From contig NC_084932.1 of assembly GCF_958298935.1 (NCBI RefSeq), positions 9,775,501-9,839,500 on the forward strand: a stretch of DNA of 64,000 bases. The letters run 5' to 3'. Origin of the DNA: Phragmites australis (taxonomy: Eukaryota; Streptophyta; Magnoliopsida; Poales; Poaceae). The number at the start of each line of letters is the position of its first letter. Within the stretch, counting starts at the first letter, position 1. Both the position numbers and the translations under genes were made by a program. Positions 1 to 11,612 of this stretch are shown one piece after another. The notes beneath the pieces were generated by a model. That model was given only the letters and a program-made list of their open reading frames with translations. It did not search any database and was not told where the DNA came from.

Positions 1-75
1 TCCGCCGTCGCCCTAGCGTGCGAGGCTTCTACGGCACGTCAACGCGCCGCTCTCGGGGCGAACGACGACGACATT

Positions 76-1256
76 GTGATCCCCCATGGTGACCACCACG
101 ACGATGCTGCCTCCTTCGAGGCCCTCGCTGTGGCCAATCTTCACGCCCAGGCCGCCGGTGTTCAGAACATCCGCGCCCTGGTGCCGGTCGTTCTGGATCC
201 GTCTTCATCTCACTACAACAAGTGGCGTGATCTCGTTCTCCTCACCCTCGGCCGCTACTCGCTCGCCGACCATGTGACGTCCGACGCCATCTTCCCCGAC
301 AATCCGGCATGGCACCGCATGGACTGTGTTGTGCTGTCCTGGATCTACGGCACCATCTCCCCCGAGCTCATGGACGTCGTCCGTATTCATGGGAACACCG
401 CGCGTACAGCTTGGCTCGGCATCGAGCACCAGTTCCTCGGCAACCGCGAGACCCGAGCCCTTCACCTCGACGCCGAGTTCCGTACCTTCACGCAAGGCGA
501 TCTCTCCGTCATGACTACTGCCGCAAGATGAAGAGTATGGCGGATGCGCTCGCTGACCTCGGGGAGTACATTCCCGACCGCACTTTGGTCCTGAATGTCC
601 TTCGCAGGTTGAGCGGCAAGTTCGCCTACATGATTCCACACCTCAAGCGGCAATGCCCCTTCCCGACCTTCAGCGAGGTGCGCGACGATCTCCTTCTCGA
701 GGAACTCATGGCGTCGGCTACCTCGTCTACTCCGTTGACCGTCCTGATCGCCACAACGCCCGCCAACCCTAAAGGCACCGGCGGTGCTCCTGTTCCTCCA
801 GCTCCGAAGGGCGCCTCCTCAGGCTCCCAGTCGCGTCCCCCCGCGCAGCCCAGCTCGGCATCTAGCTCTGGCTCCGGTCACCGCTACCGCCAGGGCAGCA
901 GCAACGGCGGGAAGGGCGCCGGCCAGTCCAACTCCAGCAAGGCAGGTGCACCATGGCCATCCTTCTACAACCCGTGGACCGACACAATTCAAATGTGGCC
1001 TGGTCCGCAAGGTCCCTCAGGCGAGTCGCAGCACCACCCTCGCCCGCCCGCGCCAACGGCCTTCCAGCCACCGCAAGCTCTGGTTGCTGCCACGACGGGG
1101 CCCTTCGGCTACCCTCTGGCACCTCTGCAGTAGCCTAGCCTGCACCCCCCGGCTCTCGGCGCCCCGACCGTCCAGCTACCCTCGACGCCATCTCCATGGA
1201 CTCCTTGGGCTGGAGTCTCCTGGGACCAGCAGGCACTGGCCAACACTTTTAGCACC
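76..1256 (+). pseudogene. Copia gag (capsid), broken
   Basis: The first frame (76-531) carries a Copia gag-type region with W-R-DLVLLTLGRYSLADHV and a later W-L-GIE-QFLGN block. The sense continues in another frame from about 510 (DYCRKMKSMADAL), so a small indel lies near 505-515. The C-terminal part is rich in Pro, Ser, Gly and Ala. A TAG at 1131-1133 follows a CAG codon, and the same frame runs on to the protease at 1257. No CCHC zinc knuckle was seen. The start codon is uncertain because the true 5' end may lie outside the window. Confidence 0.85.
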
Positions 1257-2700
1257 ATGACCGTCAACTCGCCCTCCACTGGCGAGTGGATCATGGACTC
1301 CGGCGCCTCCTCGCATATGACTCCCGACACCGGTAACATCTCCTTGTTTCACCAGCCGCATTCATCCTTTCCTTCCTCCGTCATCGTTGGCAATGGGTCT
1401 ACTTTACCTGTCACGCACATTGGCCACACAGTCCTACTCGGCCCTTTTTACCTTAATAATGTTCTTGTCACTCCAAACATTATTAAGTCTCTTATTTCTG
1501 TGCGCTAGTTTACCATTGAAAATCACTGTTCTTTTGAGTTTGACCCGTTTGGCCTCTCTGTGAAGGATCTTAGTTCCAGGAACGTGATCGCCAGGTGCAA
1601 TAGCTCCGGTCCGCTTTATTCCTTGCATCTGCCTGTGTCGCACCCGCAGCCTCGCGCCCTCCTCGCCGGTGTCTCCTCCACCATCTGGCATCGTCGTCTC
1701 GGACATCCTAGCCACGAGGCGCTCTCCACCCTTGCTAGTGATTCCTCTATTTCATGTAATAAAATTACTAGTGACACTATTTGCCATGCATGCCAACTTG
1801 GTCGCCACATACGTTTGCCATTCGCTCGCTCTGTCTCTCAAGCTCTCAAGATTTTTGATCTTATTCATTGTGACTTGTGGACCTCTCCTGTTCTGAGCAT
1901 GTCCGGTTACAAATATTATTTGGTCATTCTTGCTGATTACTCGCACTTTGCTTGGACGTTTCCTTTACGCCTCAAGTTTGATACTTTTTCCATCTTGGCT
2001 AACTTTTTATCCTATGTGGCTACCCAGTTCTCCTGCACAATCAAGAGTGTCCAATGCGACAATAGTCGCGAATTTGACAATTCGTCAATCCATAGCTTCT
2101 TCCTCACGCATGGCGTTGCCCTTCGCATGTCATGCCCCTATACTTCCCAGCAGAACGGTAAAGCCGAACGCACTCTTCGCTCTCTCAATAACATGGTGCG
2201 CTCACTTCTGTTCCAGGCTTCACTTCCTCCTTCCTACTGGGTCGAGGGTCTCCACACAGCCACCTACTTATTCAACCGCCTCCCCACTAAGACCCTCCAC
2301 TCCGGCACTCCCTTCTTCGCCCTACATGGCACCCACCCCTTCTACGCCCATCTTCGGGTTTTCGGCTGTGCTTGCTACCCCAATCTCTCCTCCACCACAC
2401 CCCACAAACTCGCACCCCGCTCCTCTTTGTGCGTTTTCCTGGGATACTCGTCCGAACACAAGGGTTACCGTTGTCTCGATCTTGCCTCTAACAGAGTCAT
2501 CATCTCTAGGCATGTCGTCTTTGACAAGACACAGTTTCCCCTTTCGGGTGCCAACAAATTGCTTCCCAGCGACCTCGATTTTTTATCTGACTTTGCGGAT
2601 CAGTCGACACCTATTGGCCCGCCTCGACTGTTCCTTTCTGCAGGACCTCACCACTCTGTGCCCACGACGACCGACGCCATGACCACCGTGGACGCCGCGG
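1257..2700 (+). pseudogene. Copia protease and integrase, one internal stop
   Basis: The aspartic protease motif DSGASSHMT lies at about 1293-1320. The frame continues through a TAG at 1506-1508 (the context fits a former Gln codon) into the GAG-pre-integrase region (WHRRLGHPS) and the integrase core. The catalytic triad is present: Asp in HCDLW (near 1870), Asp in QCDNSREF (near 2055) and Glu in GKAERTLR (near 2165). The usual G of CDNGREF is replaced by S. The integrase C-terminal block ending HVVFDKTQFPLS is intact. The protein would integrate element cDNA, but the stop separates the protease from the integrase. Confidence 0.9.
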
Positions 2701-3781
2701 CTCCCCATGCCGCGCCCACACCGTGCGCCATGGCTGTCTCGTCACCTCTCGGATCGGCGGTCCCTCTGTTTTTAGCCTGCGCGCCATGCGCGGCCCCGGT
2801 GTCGACAGCCTGCGCGCCACGCGCAGCCACGTCGACTCCAGTCACCACACCACACGCGGTCGTGATGTCTCCCACCGGCGCGCCACGCGTGGCCTCGGCG
2901 TCTTCAGCCGACACGCCACAGGCGGCCCGGTGTCTCCAGCCAGCGCGCCACGCGCGGCCGACACGCCCCCTCCCGGCAGTGCGTCACACCCAGTGGCGTC
3001 GCCCCGACTTGTTACGACACGCACCGGTCTTTGCTCCGCCACCACCGTTCCTCCCGTCGCCAATGCACACAGCATGGTTACACGCGGGAAGGCAGGGTTT
3101 CGTGTGGCATCTGATCTGCTTCTGCTTCACGCGGTCACCATGTCACCACTACCAAAGACTTACCGCAGCGCGCTCGCCGACATCAACTGGCGCGCTGCGA
3201 TGACCGAGGAGTTCGACACCCTCCAGGCAAATCACACCTGGGACCTTGTTCCTCGGCCTTCCGGCGTCAACATCGTGACCGGCAAATGGGTTTTCAAGCA
3301 CAAGTTCCATGAAGATGGCTCCTTGGATCGACACAAGGCTCGCTGGGTTCTCCGTGGCTTCACCCAGCGGCCTGGTGTCGACTATGATGAGACCTTCAGT
3401 CCTATTGTGAAGCTAGCGACCGTCCGCACCGTGCTGTCTCTCGCCCTGTCTCGCGACTGGCCCATCCATCAGCTCGACGTCAAGAATGCCTTCCTCCACG
3501 GCACCCTCTCTGAGACGGTATATTGCTCCCAGCCGAGAGGTTTCTCCGATTCGTCGCATCCTGACTGGGTCTGCCGTCTCAACAAGTCCCTCTACGGCCT
3601 CAAGCAGGCCCCGCGCGCTTGGTACAGTCGCTTCGCCACCTATCTACTCAGCTTGGGTTTCATGGAGGCCAAGTCAGACACCTCCCTTTTCATTTTTCGT
3701 CGCGGCACTGAGATTGTGTACCTCCTGCTTTATGTCAACGACATCGTGCTAACAGCCTCCTCCCTGGCTCTGCTACGTTAG
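2701..3781 (+). pseudogene. Copia reverse transcriptase with altered active site
   Basis: After a Pro/Ala/Thr-rich linker whose frame has shifted, the RT domain starts near 3060 (MVTRGKAGF) and includes WVFKHKFHEDGSLDRHKARWV, DYDETFSPIVK, HQLDVKNAFLHG and SLYGLKQAPRAWY. The catalytic YVDD box reads YVND near 3731-3745, which loses one metal-binding Asp. The frame ends at a TAG (3779-3781) where homologues usually have Gln. The enzyme is therefore predicted to be dead. Confidence 0.92.
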
Positions 3782-4620
3782 GCCATCACGGCTCTTCAGC
3801 GCGAGTTTGCCATGAAGGACCAGCTCTACATCACTTTTTGGGGATCTCTGTCCACAAGTGCTCGGACGGCTTGTTCCTCTCTTAGCAGTAGTATGCTTTG
3901 GACATCTAGGAGCGTGCAGGCATGACTGACTGCAAGCCTTGCACCACGCCAGTGGATACTCAGCCTAAGATGTCTGGTACCGATGGGTCTCCTGTCAGTG
4001 ATCCGACTCACTATCGCAGCTTGGCAGGCGCTTTGCAGTATCTGACTTTCACTCGCCTGGACATCTCCTACGCTGTTCAGCAAGTATGCCTATATATGCA
4101 TGATCCTCGAGAGCATCATCTCGCTTCTGTCAAGCGCATTTTGCGCTACCTTCGTGGGACCATCGACCACGACCTTCTTCTCCGCTGCTCCGCACCTGAC
4201 GAGCTCGTTGTCTACTCCGACGCCGACTGGGCTGGCTGCCCCGATACACGCAAGTCCACTTCGGGCTACGCTGTCTTCTTGGGGGCCAACCTAGTCTCGT
4301 GGTCGTTGAAGCGGCAGCAGACCGTCTCTCGATCCAGTGCGGAGGCCGAGTACTGCGCCATGGCCAATGGCATCGCCGAGGCCACCTGGCTCCATCAGCT
4401 TCTTCAGGAGCTCCACAGCCCTCTTCCTCGGGCTACGCTGGTTTACTGCGACAAAGTCAGTGCCATGTACCTGTCGACAAACCCCAGCACCAATGTACCA
4501 AGCATGTGGAGATTGATCTCCACTTCGTCCGCGAGCGGGTCGCCGTGGGTGATGTCTGGGTTCTCCATGTGCCGACTACGTCTCAGTTCGCCGACATCTT
4601 CACCAAAGGGCTGGATCCTT
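3782..4620 (+). pseudogene. Copia RT tail and RNase H, frameshifted
   Basis: The segment from 3782 to about 3920 is degraded. The frame 3922-4500 encodes the RT connection (MTDCKPCTTPVDTQPKM, HYRSLAGALQYLTFTR) and RNase H (VVYSDADWAGCPDTRKSTSGY, SRSSAEAEYCAM). A frameshift near 4480-4490 moves the end (TKHVEIDLHFVRERV, FADIFTKGL) to another frame. The family's usual C-terminal tail after FTKGL is missing. Confidence 0.9.
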
Positions 4621-4624
4621 TCCT

Positions 4625-4870
4625 CGCATGGACCTGCCTTGCATGGCAGCCCGTCCATCCTTGCATGCCGCTCCTGCCTTGCATGCTGGATCAGCCTGCT
4701 GTGCATGCCACTCTTGCCTTGCATGCATGCCGCTCATGCACCTTCCTTGCATGTCTAAGCAGCCCTCATGCGTATGCGTTCTTCACACACAGCCTACCGT
4801 TGTATCTCTCGGTCTAGGCTATTTATTGTAATGCATACCTCTGAATAATACAATTCAACTATTACACGTG
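4625..4870 (+). repeat. CTTGCATG-rich end of the Copia remnant, LTR-like
   Basis: Five copies of TTGCATG and one TGCATGCC variant are irregularly spaced between 4636 and 4757, just after the RNase H end. An AT-rich stretch follows (TATTTATTGTAATGCA, then AATAATACAATTCAACTATT) that resembles the R/U5 part of plant Copia LTRs. Without the partner LTR the boundaries cannot be fixed. Confidence 0.45.
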
Positions 4871-4879
4871 AATTATCTC

Positions 4880-6611
4880 GCTCTCATTCACGGCCAGTAA
4901 GGCCATATTAGGTTGTGTCTTCCGCACGCTGCTCTTTGGGCCCCGCCGATAGATCCAGGTCCGTTTGGCTACAATGCTAACTCACGGACGGTAAGGATAT
5001 ATTAGATCATCTTCAAGTGATTCCTGTTAGGGATCAAAATCCTTTCACGAACGGATTTTTATTCTCTTCAACGTTATAACAAGGGATTTCAAAAGTTATT
5101 CCCTTCAGGACGGGTTTCTCTCTCATTTCTCTTCACGAATTCCTTCAAAGTAAAACTGTTGGAGATAAGAGAAAACAAAGAGAATAGAAATAGCGAGGGA
5201 AATTAGGAAGGGAACGAAATGAAAAGAATATGGTTGGAGATGATCTTAAATTGTGTGTTGCTCTTTGGGTCCCGCTGAGATAGATTCAGGTCCATTTGGC
5301 TGTAGCAAAGGTCTATCTCATGTGGACATATTTTCACTTGTTGGTATACGCTCACCACTACACAACCTCATCACAAGCAGTTCAAACGCTAGTGTTACCA
5401 AAAGAGGTGTGTATTTATTGGCGACGGCCAAGGAGTGCGAGATAGATAGCATGACTTATAAGGCAAGCATTGGTTCTTTACCTCAGATTCTATATTCGCT
5501 CCACGTGTCGTATTTCCACTTTGGCAACCAGTAGCTTACGATTATATGTGAGCTATGGAACTGGCGATCGAAGACCTCACTACTATACAGCTTCATCACA
5601 AAGCGGTACAAACACATGTATTTATTAGTGAGGGCCAAGGAGTGCGAGCTGGATTTGCCCAACTTATAAGGCAAGTAACTTTGGTTCTTTGCTTCAGATT
5701 CCATATTTTATCCGCTCTATATGTCGCATTTTCACTATGGCAGCTGGTAGCTTATGATTATCCGTGAGCTACGGAACTGGCAGAAGACATATTTTCACTC
5801 GTTGGTATTTACTCACTACTATACAGCCATACATGAAAGGATGCCTGCCGTGTGGTACTTCCAGTTACGGCATGTGGTGCACACATGTCTTATGTTTTTA
5901 GATGTATGACATGTCCACTTTTGTTAATAATGCACGCATGATACATTGCTAACTCACGAACGGTAAGGCAATATTAGATTATGTCTTCTGCATGCTGCTC
6001 TTTGGGTCCCGCCGAGATAGATCCAGGTGATCTATTTAGCTGTAGCAAAGGTACGGTCTGTCTCACGCTGACACCTTTTCACTCGTTGGTATATATTTAC
6101 TACTACACAACCTCATAACAAGCAGTTCAAACGCTAGTGTTACTAGAAGAGGAGGTGCGTATATATTGGCGAGGGCCTAGGAGTATATAGTGCGAGCTGG
6201 ATTATGTGACTTATAAGGCAAGCATTGATTCTTTGCCTCAGATTCCATATTCGCTCCATATGTAACTTACGATTATCTGTGAGCTATGGAATTGATGAAC
6301 ATCTCACTACTATATAGCCTCATCACAAGCAGTTCAAAAACTAGTGCTACCAGAAGAGACGTATATTTATTAGTGAGGGCTGAGGAGTGCGAGCTGGATT
6401 TGTGTGACTTATAAGGCAAGCAACAATGCAACATTGGTTCTTCGCCTCAGATTCCATATCCGCTATATATGTGGCACTTCCATTATGACAGCTAGTAGCT
6501 TACGATTATCTATGAGCGACGAAACTGGTAGACACATTTTCACTCGTTGATATGTACTCACAACTCACTACTATACAGCCATGCATGAAAGGATGCCCGC
6601 CATCTGGTACT
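4880..6611. repeat. Compound tandem array, left part (unrecognised ~1 kb unit)
   Basis: A unit starting TACATTGCTAACTCACG, then GGTAAGGCCATATTAGATTG and CTGCTCTTTGGGTCCC, recurs with divergence near 4973, 5940, 11950 and 13285, with a partial copy at 4885. Inside each unit a second block (CTCACTACTATACA, then AGCAGTTCAAACGCTAGTG, then GTGACTTATAAGGCAAGCA, then GCATTTCCACTATGG) is itself repeated: near 5350, 5570, 6100 and 6300. No open reading frame is conserved between copies. I do not recognise the family; it may be the internal part of a larger transposon. Confidence 0.75.
5005..5245. mobile_element. Tourist-like (PIF/Harbinger) MITE, 241 bp
   Basis: The ends are inverted: GATCATCTTCAAG on the left and, reverse-complemented, GATCATCTCCAAC on the right. 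The element is flanked by a TTA duplication (5002-5004 and 5246-5248), the target expected of PIF/Harbinger elements. Paralogous array units read ATATTAGATT without the insert (near 5967 and 11986), which gives an internal empty site. It has no coding capacity. Confidence 0.8.
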
Positions 6612-7212
6612 TGTTGGGTCCGACCACTGATCACGTGCGTGATCACTCCGGATTCGCGACAACGCAACCGACTAGACTTCTCGACCACCCGAGTGACCAA
6701 AAAATGGGAGCATGCCAACTCACGACCACCAGTCACGACCAGCTTGAGCGACCAGTTGTACGTGCTCAACCACGACTAGTTTGGCTATCCGCCCTGTACG
6801 TGCTGCTCTCGATCACACCGATTGACCAGCAACATCTAGCTACTCCTGAGTCGCATACTACTCGGTGAGAACGAACTCGCGTATCTCGACGAGAAACAAA
6901 TTGAACGTCAAATAGCAGAAACTTTGATGAGAACAATAAAAACAAGGCAAAAACTCTCTGGGGGAATTTTTAGACTCTATTCAACTCGTGACTTGCACGA
7001 CTCTGTGTCTTGCTTACAATTTAGAGATTACAACTTATATTTATAACGACCCGCTAACTCCGAATCCTAACACAAATCGTGCCATCCCACGATCCAACTC
7101 TGAATCGAACTCTACACACATACGAACGACGCTATAGCCGTATACGAACTCATTGCTTCCGCACTGTCGTGAAACGAGTCTCCGAGGCCTACGGCAAGGA
7201 TTAAGTCTATCA
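6612..7212 (-). repeat. 3' LTR of the Copia element (601 bp)
   Basis: It begins TGTTGGGTCC and ends TCTATCA on the + strand, so on the element's strand it runs TGATAGAC to CCCAACA. It abuts a polypurine tract. Its first 204 bp match the other LTR (11613-11846); the remaining 397 bp have no counterpart there. Confidence 0.9.
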
Positions 7213-7223
7213 TATTCCCCCCT
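7213..7223 (-). other. Polypurine tract
   Basis: On the - strand it reads AGGGGGGAATA immediately upstream of the LTR start TGATAGAC. This is the expected plus-strand primer of reverse transcription and fixes the inner border of the 3' LTR. Confidence 0.8.
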
Positions 7224-7274
7224 AATCTTGTCATGGGTCAAGATCATGAACTCCCAAAAAATGTCGCAAGACCG

Positions 7275-9195
7275 CTAGCTTCACCGCCAACAATGCCTTC
7301 GTTGGAGTGTCGGCTCGCTGCTCTTCCGTGCAGATGAAATCTACCTCAATCTAGCCTTCTTCAACGCACTCACGGATAAAATGAAACTTGGTGTCAATGT
7401 GTTTACTGCGGTCATGAAACACTGGATTTTTCATTAAAGGAAGCGCTAATTTGTTATCAACAAATAATTTGACTGTTTTAGGCTCTTCTCCTGTCAGCTC
7501 CCCCAATAGACTTCTAAGCCACAGTGTTTGGCATGCCGCCGCCGTTGCCGCCATAAACTCAGCTTCGCAAGAAGACAAAGCAACCGTCTTCTGCTTCTGC
7601 GAGTTCCATGACACCAGGCTATCATTAATGTAGAAAGCCATACCTCCAGTACTCTTCCTGTTATCTATGTCACCAGCCAGATCACTATCTGCGTAGCTGG
7701 TGATCACCTCTGTTCCTCCTCCTCTGGTATACACATTACCATAATGCACAGTGCCCTTCAAATACCGAAGAATTTGCTTTACTGCCTTGTAATGCATCAT
7801 TGTAGGTATTTTCATGAATCTGCTTGCCACCCCGACAGCAAAAGAAAGGTCAGGTCTTGTATGGAGTAAATACCTTAGGCAACCGATGATGCGACGATAC
7901 TCAGTTGCATCAATCAGTTGTCTATTTGGATCCTTATGCAGCTGCGCCCTCTGTTCCATGGGGAATTTTCTGGGATTGCAATCCAGCATACCGAATTGAC
8001 CAAGAACCTTCTTTGCATACGCTGTTTGCTTGATTGTAATTCGCCCATCTTCTTGTGTTACCTCAATCCAGAGATAGTAATTGAGCAATCCGAGATTGGT
8101 CATCTCGAACTCACTCATCATCTGCTGCTTGAATCCGATGATCTCCTCTGGACTTTCTCCTATCACAATGAGATCATCAACATATACTCCAACAATAACT
8201 CCATGTTGGCATGTTCCTCTTGTGTATACGGCGTGATCTTGAACACACTTCACAAATCCAAGTTTCTTTAAGCTTCTATCAAGCCGGATATTCCAGGCCC
8301 ATGGCGCTTGCCGAAGTCCATACAACGCCTTGCTGAGTTTGAGCACAAGATGCTCTTTGTTCTTCACTACAAATCCCTTCGGCTGGGTCACGTATACTTC
8401 CTCTTCGAGCTCACCATTTAAGAATGTCGATTTAACATCCAGATGATGAACTTGCCAACCTCGGTTGGCTGCAACAGCAAGGATGACACGTACGGTGTCC
8501 AGTCTAGCCACCGGCATAAACACTTCTTCAAAATCGATTCCTTACCGCTGCACATATCCCTTCATGACTAGTCTTGCCTTGTGCTTGATCACATCTCCAT
8601 CTGAGTTCTTCTTCAGTTTGTAAACCCATTTGAGTCCAATTGGCTTGTGACCAGCCGACAACGCTATGAGAGTCCATGTGTTATTCTTTTCTATGGACTC
8701 GATCTCCTTGGTCGTGGCATCCTCCCATACCTGCTGTCCAGCAGCCTCAAGGTAGCAAGACGGCTCCTCCGTCTCTACGAGCATGGCCTCTTCTTCCACA
8801 TCTTCATCGAGATCCACTATTGGAGCATCTCTCATGATGTCGTCAATATGCCTGTAGTGAACATGGCCCTCATCAGTGCTGCTACTCCCGCTCGATAGCG
8901 GTGTGGTCTGATCATCCACCGGCAATTCAGGCGCCGGCCTCACCACTACATTGGTGGGATTTTTTGGAGAGTTGGCTACCGTGCGTGCCACAGCGTGTCT
9001 CCTGGTTACTGGCCCTTCCGGCGTCACCTCACCGGCCAACGGAGTCGATGAAGGACCTAGATCACCATGTGCCGCGGGTGTTGGCACACCTGCCGGACCA
9101 CCCGCGAGTGGCATAGTACCGCCCACTGGCGGCTCAGTGCTAATCGCCTCCTCAACATCGAAATCAGACGTCTCTCCACCACCTATTCTTGTACA
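7275..9195 (-). pseudogene. Copia reverse transcriptase and RNase H with two internal stops
   Basis: The linker and RT start (QVWEDATTKEIESIEKNNTW, GLKWVYKLKKN) run to a TAA at 8542-8544, then the same frame continues with DFEEVFMPVARLDTVRVI, HHLDVKSTFLNGELEE, KALYGLRQAP and an intact catalytic YVDD near 8178. RNase H follows (SYADSDLAGDIDNRKSTGG, ALSSCEAEFMAA), then KHIDTKFHFIREC. A TAG at 7351-7353 precedes the short tail IEVDFICTEEQRADTPTKA. The stop at 8542 fits CAA to TAA and that at 7351 fits CAG to TAG. Confidence 0.93.
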
Positions 9196-9930
9196 CTAGC
9201 TCCACTCCATGCTTTTATTGAATTTAACATCACGGCTTACATGAATTTTCCCGCGCCTTGGATCAAAGAGACAATGTGCCTTGCAGCCGTCTTCGACGCC
9301 AAGATACACCATCGGCTGGCTTTGGTCGTCGAGCTTCTTCAAAAGTGGCATTGTCACCTTCGCGTGTGCAGTGCAGCTGAACACACGAAGGTGCGCCAAA
9401 TGCGGCTTCCTTCCGTTCCAAGCCTCTAACGGGGTGCGTTTGTCCAGCACCTTCGTTGACAAGCGGTTCAGCAAATACACCGCGTACCGCACTGCCTCCC
9501 CCCAAAACCTTCTAGGCATGTTCATGCTTTTGAGGAGGGACCTCACCATCACCATCACGGTCCTATTCCTCCGCTCCACCACGTCGTTTTGTTGTGGCAT
9601 GTATGGTGCGGTGAGGTGCCGTTTGATCCCAGCCTCCTCGCATAACTGGGTGAACTCAGTAGAGAGGAATTCACCGTCGCGATCAGTCCTCAACGTCTAG
9701 ATGCGTTGCCTGCTCGTATTCTCGGCCTGCAACTTGAACTTTCTGAACACGGAGCAAGCTTGGTCCTTTGACTTGATCATGAACACCCACATCCACCGTG
9801 AGTAATCATCAACAATTAACATGAAGTAACTGTTACCGACAAGAGTCGAAGGTGTGATCAGCCCGCAAAGGTCTGCATGTAGCAGCTCTAGTGGCTTCTC
9901 CACCCTGAAATTTGCTACTACCAAGAACAG
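9196..9930 (-). pseudogene. Copia integrase with internal stop
   Basis: The same frame carries ELLHADLCG (first catalytic Asp), then a TAG at 9697-9699, then TDRDGEF (second Asp) and NDVVERRNRTVM (Glu), so the D,D,E triad survives. The C-terminal block LRVFSCTAHAKV to KIHVSRDVKFNKSMEWS ends at a TAG (9196-9198) that fits a former Trp codon. Confidence 0.93.
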
Positions 9931-10644
9931 CTACCTCGCCTGCTTTGCCAGCAAATACCCGTGACATAACTCATTCGGGTTTGTGATCGGTGGCACTCCT
10001 GCCGCCATCCCCTTGTCGACGAGCAGCTTCATAGCAATGAAGTTGACATGTTCGAGTCTCGCATGCCAAAGCCACACCGGGTCTTGAAGGCTGGTTAAGA
10101 GACACACTGGTGTCGCTTGATGCAGCTCGATCTTGTAGAGGCGATTTGGAGTTCGCCTCACTTTCATCAGCAACCATGCAAGACTATTATCATATACACG
10201 TAGATGTTCAGCATCCATGATCACCTTGTGTCCAACCTTGGTAAGTTGTCCAAGGCTAATGATGTTGCTGCACAGCCTTGGAATGTAGTAGACCTCCTGC
10301 AATAGCCACTGGTCACCGTTCTTGCAGCTAAACATGACAGACCCTAAGCCCATGATCTGCACCATGGAGCCATCCCTGAACTTCACCTTGCCAGTGACAC
10401 CTTCGTCCAACTCTCTGAACTTCTCTTTGTCACCAGTCATATGATTATTGGCCCCATTGTCCAGGTACCAGACCTCAGAGCTGGAGCCTCCCTCCATTGT
10501 GTCGCGTAGTTCCGGCTTCAACTTCTCCTCATTCAGCAGTACGGCTTCCCGCTGGTGCTGCTGTTCTTGTGCTAGCTCTTCTGACACTACGAGTAGCACG
10601 GTCGGCTCGGTGTCATCAACACGAGTGAGATGTGTCTTGCCTTT
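9931..10644 (-). pseudogene. Copia protease and pre-integrase region
   Basis: The protease active site is YLDNGANNHMTGDKEKF, the plant Copia form of D-S/T-G-A. The GAG-pre-integrase segment ends with LWHARLEHVNF and ELCHGYLLAKQAR before a TAG at 9931-9933. The frame matches that of the zinc-knuckle segment upstream and the integrase downstream. Confidence 0.9.
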
Positions 10645-11570
10645 CTATTCCTCCTTCTTCTTTGGTGCCTTGCACTCGTTCGCGTAGTGCCCTATCTTGT
10701 AGCAGTTGAAACACTTGATGTGGCTCTTGTTGTGGCGACCGCCACTCGAACCGCTCTCCTCGTCATTGCGCGACATCTCGCTACAACCACCTCTGCCACG
10801 GCCTCTGTCGTGTCCACGACCACCCCGGCCGCGGTTGCTGCTATCTGCAGCAAGGTGGGATTTGCCCTTATTGCTTGATGAGGAGTTGCCACCATCCTTC
10901 TTTTGCCGCGCTGCCACTCGGCCTGAGTGAACAGAAGCTGGCTGTCGCCGTTGCTATTGCCACCGGATGCACGCGGGCGAGTACATTCTTCAAACACCTT
11001 AAGCCGCCCCACGGCTTCCTCGAACAACATCTTGTCGAGGTCGTAGAACTGCTCGATTCCGGCGATCACACTCAGGAATCGATCTAGCACGGTGTCGAAC
11101 AGCTTTTTCACCAATGTAGCATCGTCGAGCGTCTCCCCTAGGTTTGCGTACCTGACGGACATGCTATTGAGCCATCCAACGTACTGGTCCATGCTCTCTC
11201 CCTCCTGCATGCGCATGACGTTGAAGTTGCTCTTCAACGTTAGAAGCCGCGCGTTCTTGATGCAATCCGCGCCGACGAACCTTGTCTTGAGACAATCCCA
11301 GACCTCCTTCGCAGTTTTCTTCCTTGCCACCTGCATCAGAAGATCCTCTGGGAGCGCTTGGAAGAGATGTGACCTCACCTTCTTTTCCTTCTTCTCGTCG
11401 ATGGCCGCCGCACCGGTCACTGGCTTGATTGCTTCCCAGACGCCTTGATCTTCCATCATCGCCTGCACGCGAATCACCCAGCTCGTGTAGTTCGTCGTCG
11501 TCAACTGCGGGTACAGGAACGGCCCACCGCCGCTCTCCCACGCCACCTCGCCCTGAGGTACGCTCGACAT
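10645..11570 (-). pseudogene. Copia gag with CCHC zinc knuckle, frameshifted
   Basis: The start ATG is at 11568-11570 (MSSVPQGEVAW). The gag core includes NYTSWVIRVQAMMEDQGVW, AKEVWDCLKTRF and a MDQYVGWLNSM block. A frameshift near 10915 moves the C-terminus to another frame, where an RGRGG-rich segment precedes the nucleic-acid-binding knuckle CFNCYKIGHYANEC (C-X2-C-X4-H-X4-C). A TAG at 10645-10647, fitting CAG to TAG, separates gag from the protease. Confidence 0.92.
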
Positions 11571-11598
11571 CTTCACGATTTAGTGCTACGCACTATGA

Positions 11599-11610
11599 GC
11601 TCTAATACCA
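11599..11610 (-). other. Primer binding site (tRNA-Met type)
   Basis: The - strand reads TGGTATTAGAGC two bases after the 5' LTR end (CCTAACA). This is one mismatch from the common plant TGGTATCAGAGC site for initiator tRNA-Met. Confidence 0.85.
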
Positions 11611-11612
11611 GA

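Larger units (their letters stand above)
1..4870 (+). mobile_element. Ty1/Copia retrotransposon remnant, 5' end outside the window
   Basis: The order gag, protease, integrase, reverse transcriptase, RNase H on the + strand is diagnostic of Ty1/Copia. The 5' LTR and primer binding site lie upstream of the window. No matching LTR pair is available, so the 3' limit near 4870 is a guess based on an AT-rich LTR-like stretch (4815-4870). Coding is broken by a frameshift near 510, in-frame TAG codons at 1131, 1506 and 3779, a frame change in the Pro/Ala-rich linker (2650-3050), damage between 3781 and 3922, and another frameshift near 4480. The element is not autonomous. Confidence 0.93.

Noticed and set aside
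205..639. 144-codon ORF on the - strand opposite Copia gag
   Set aside because: GC-rich shadow of gag; no recognisable domain and no conservation expected in this frame.
1930..2682. 250-codon ORF on the + strand overlapping the integrase
   Set aside because: The true integrase frame, with all catalytic motifs, is another one; this frame is Ser/Pro-rich noise.
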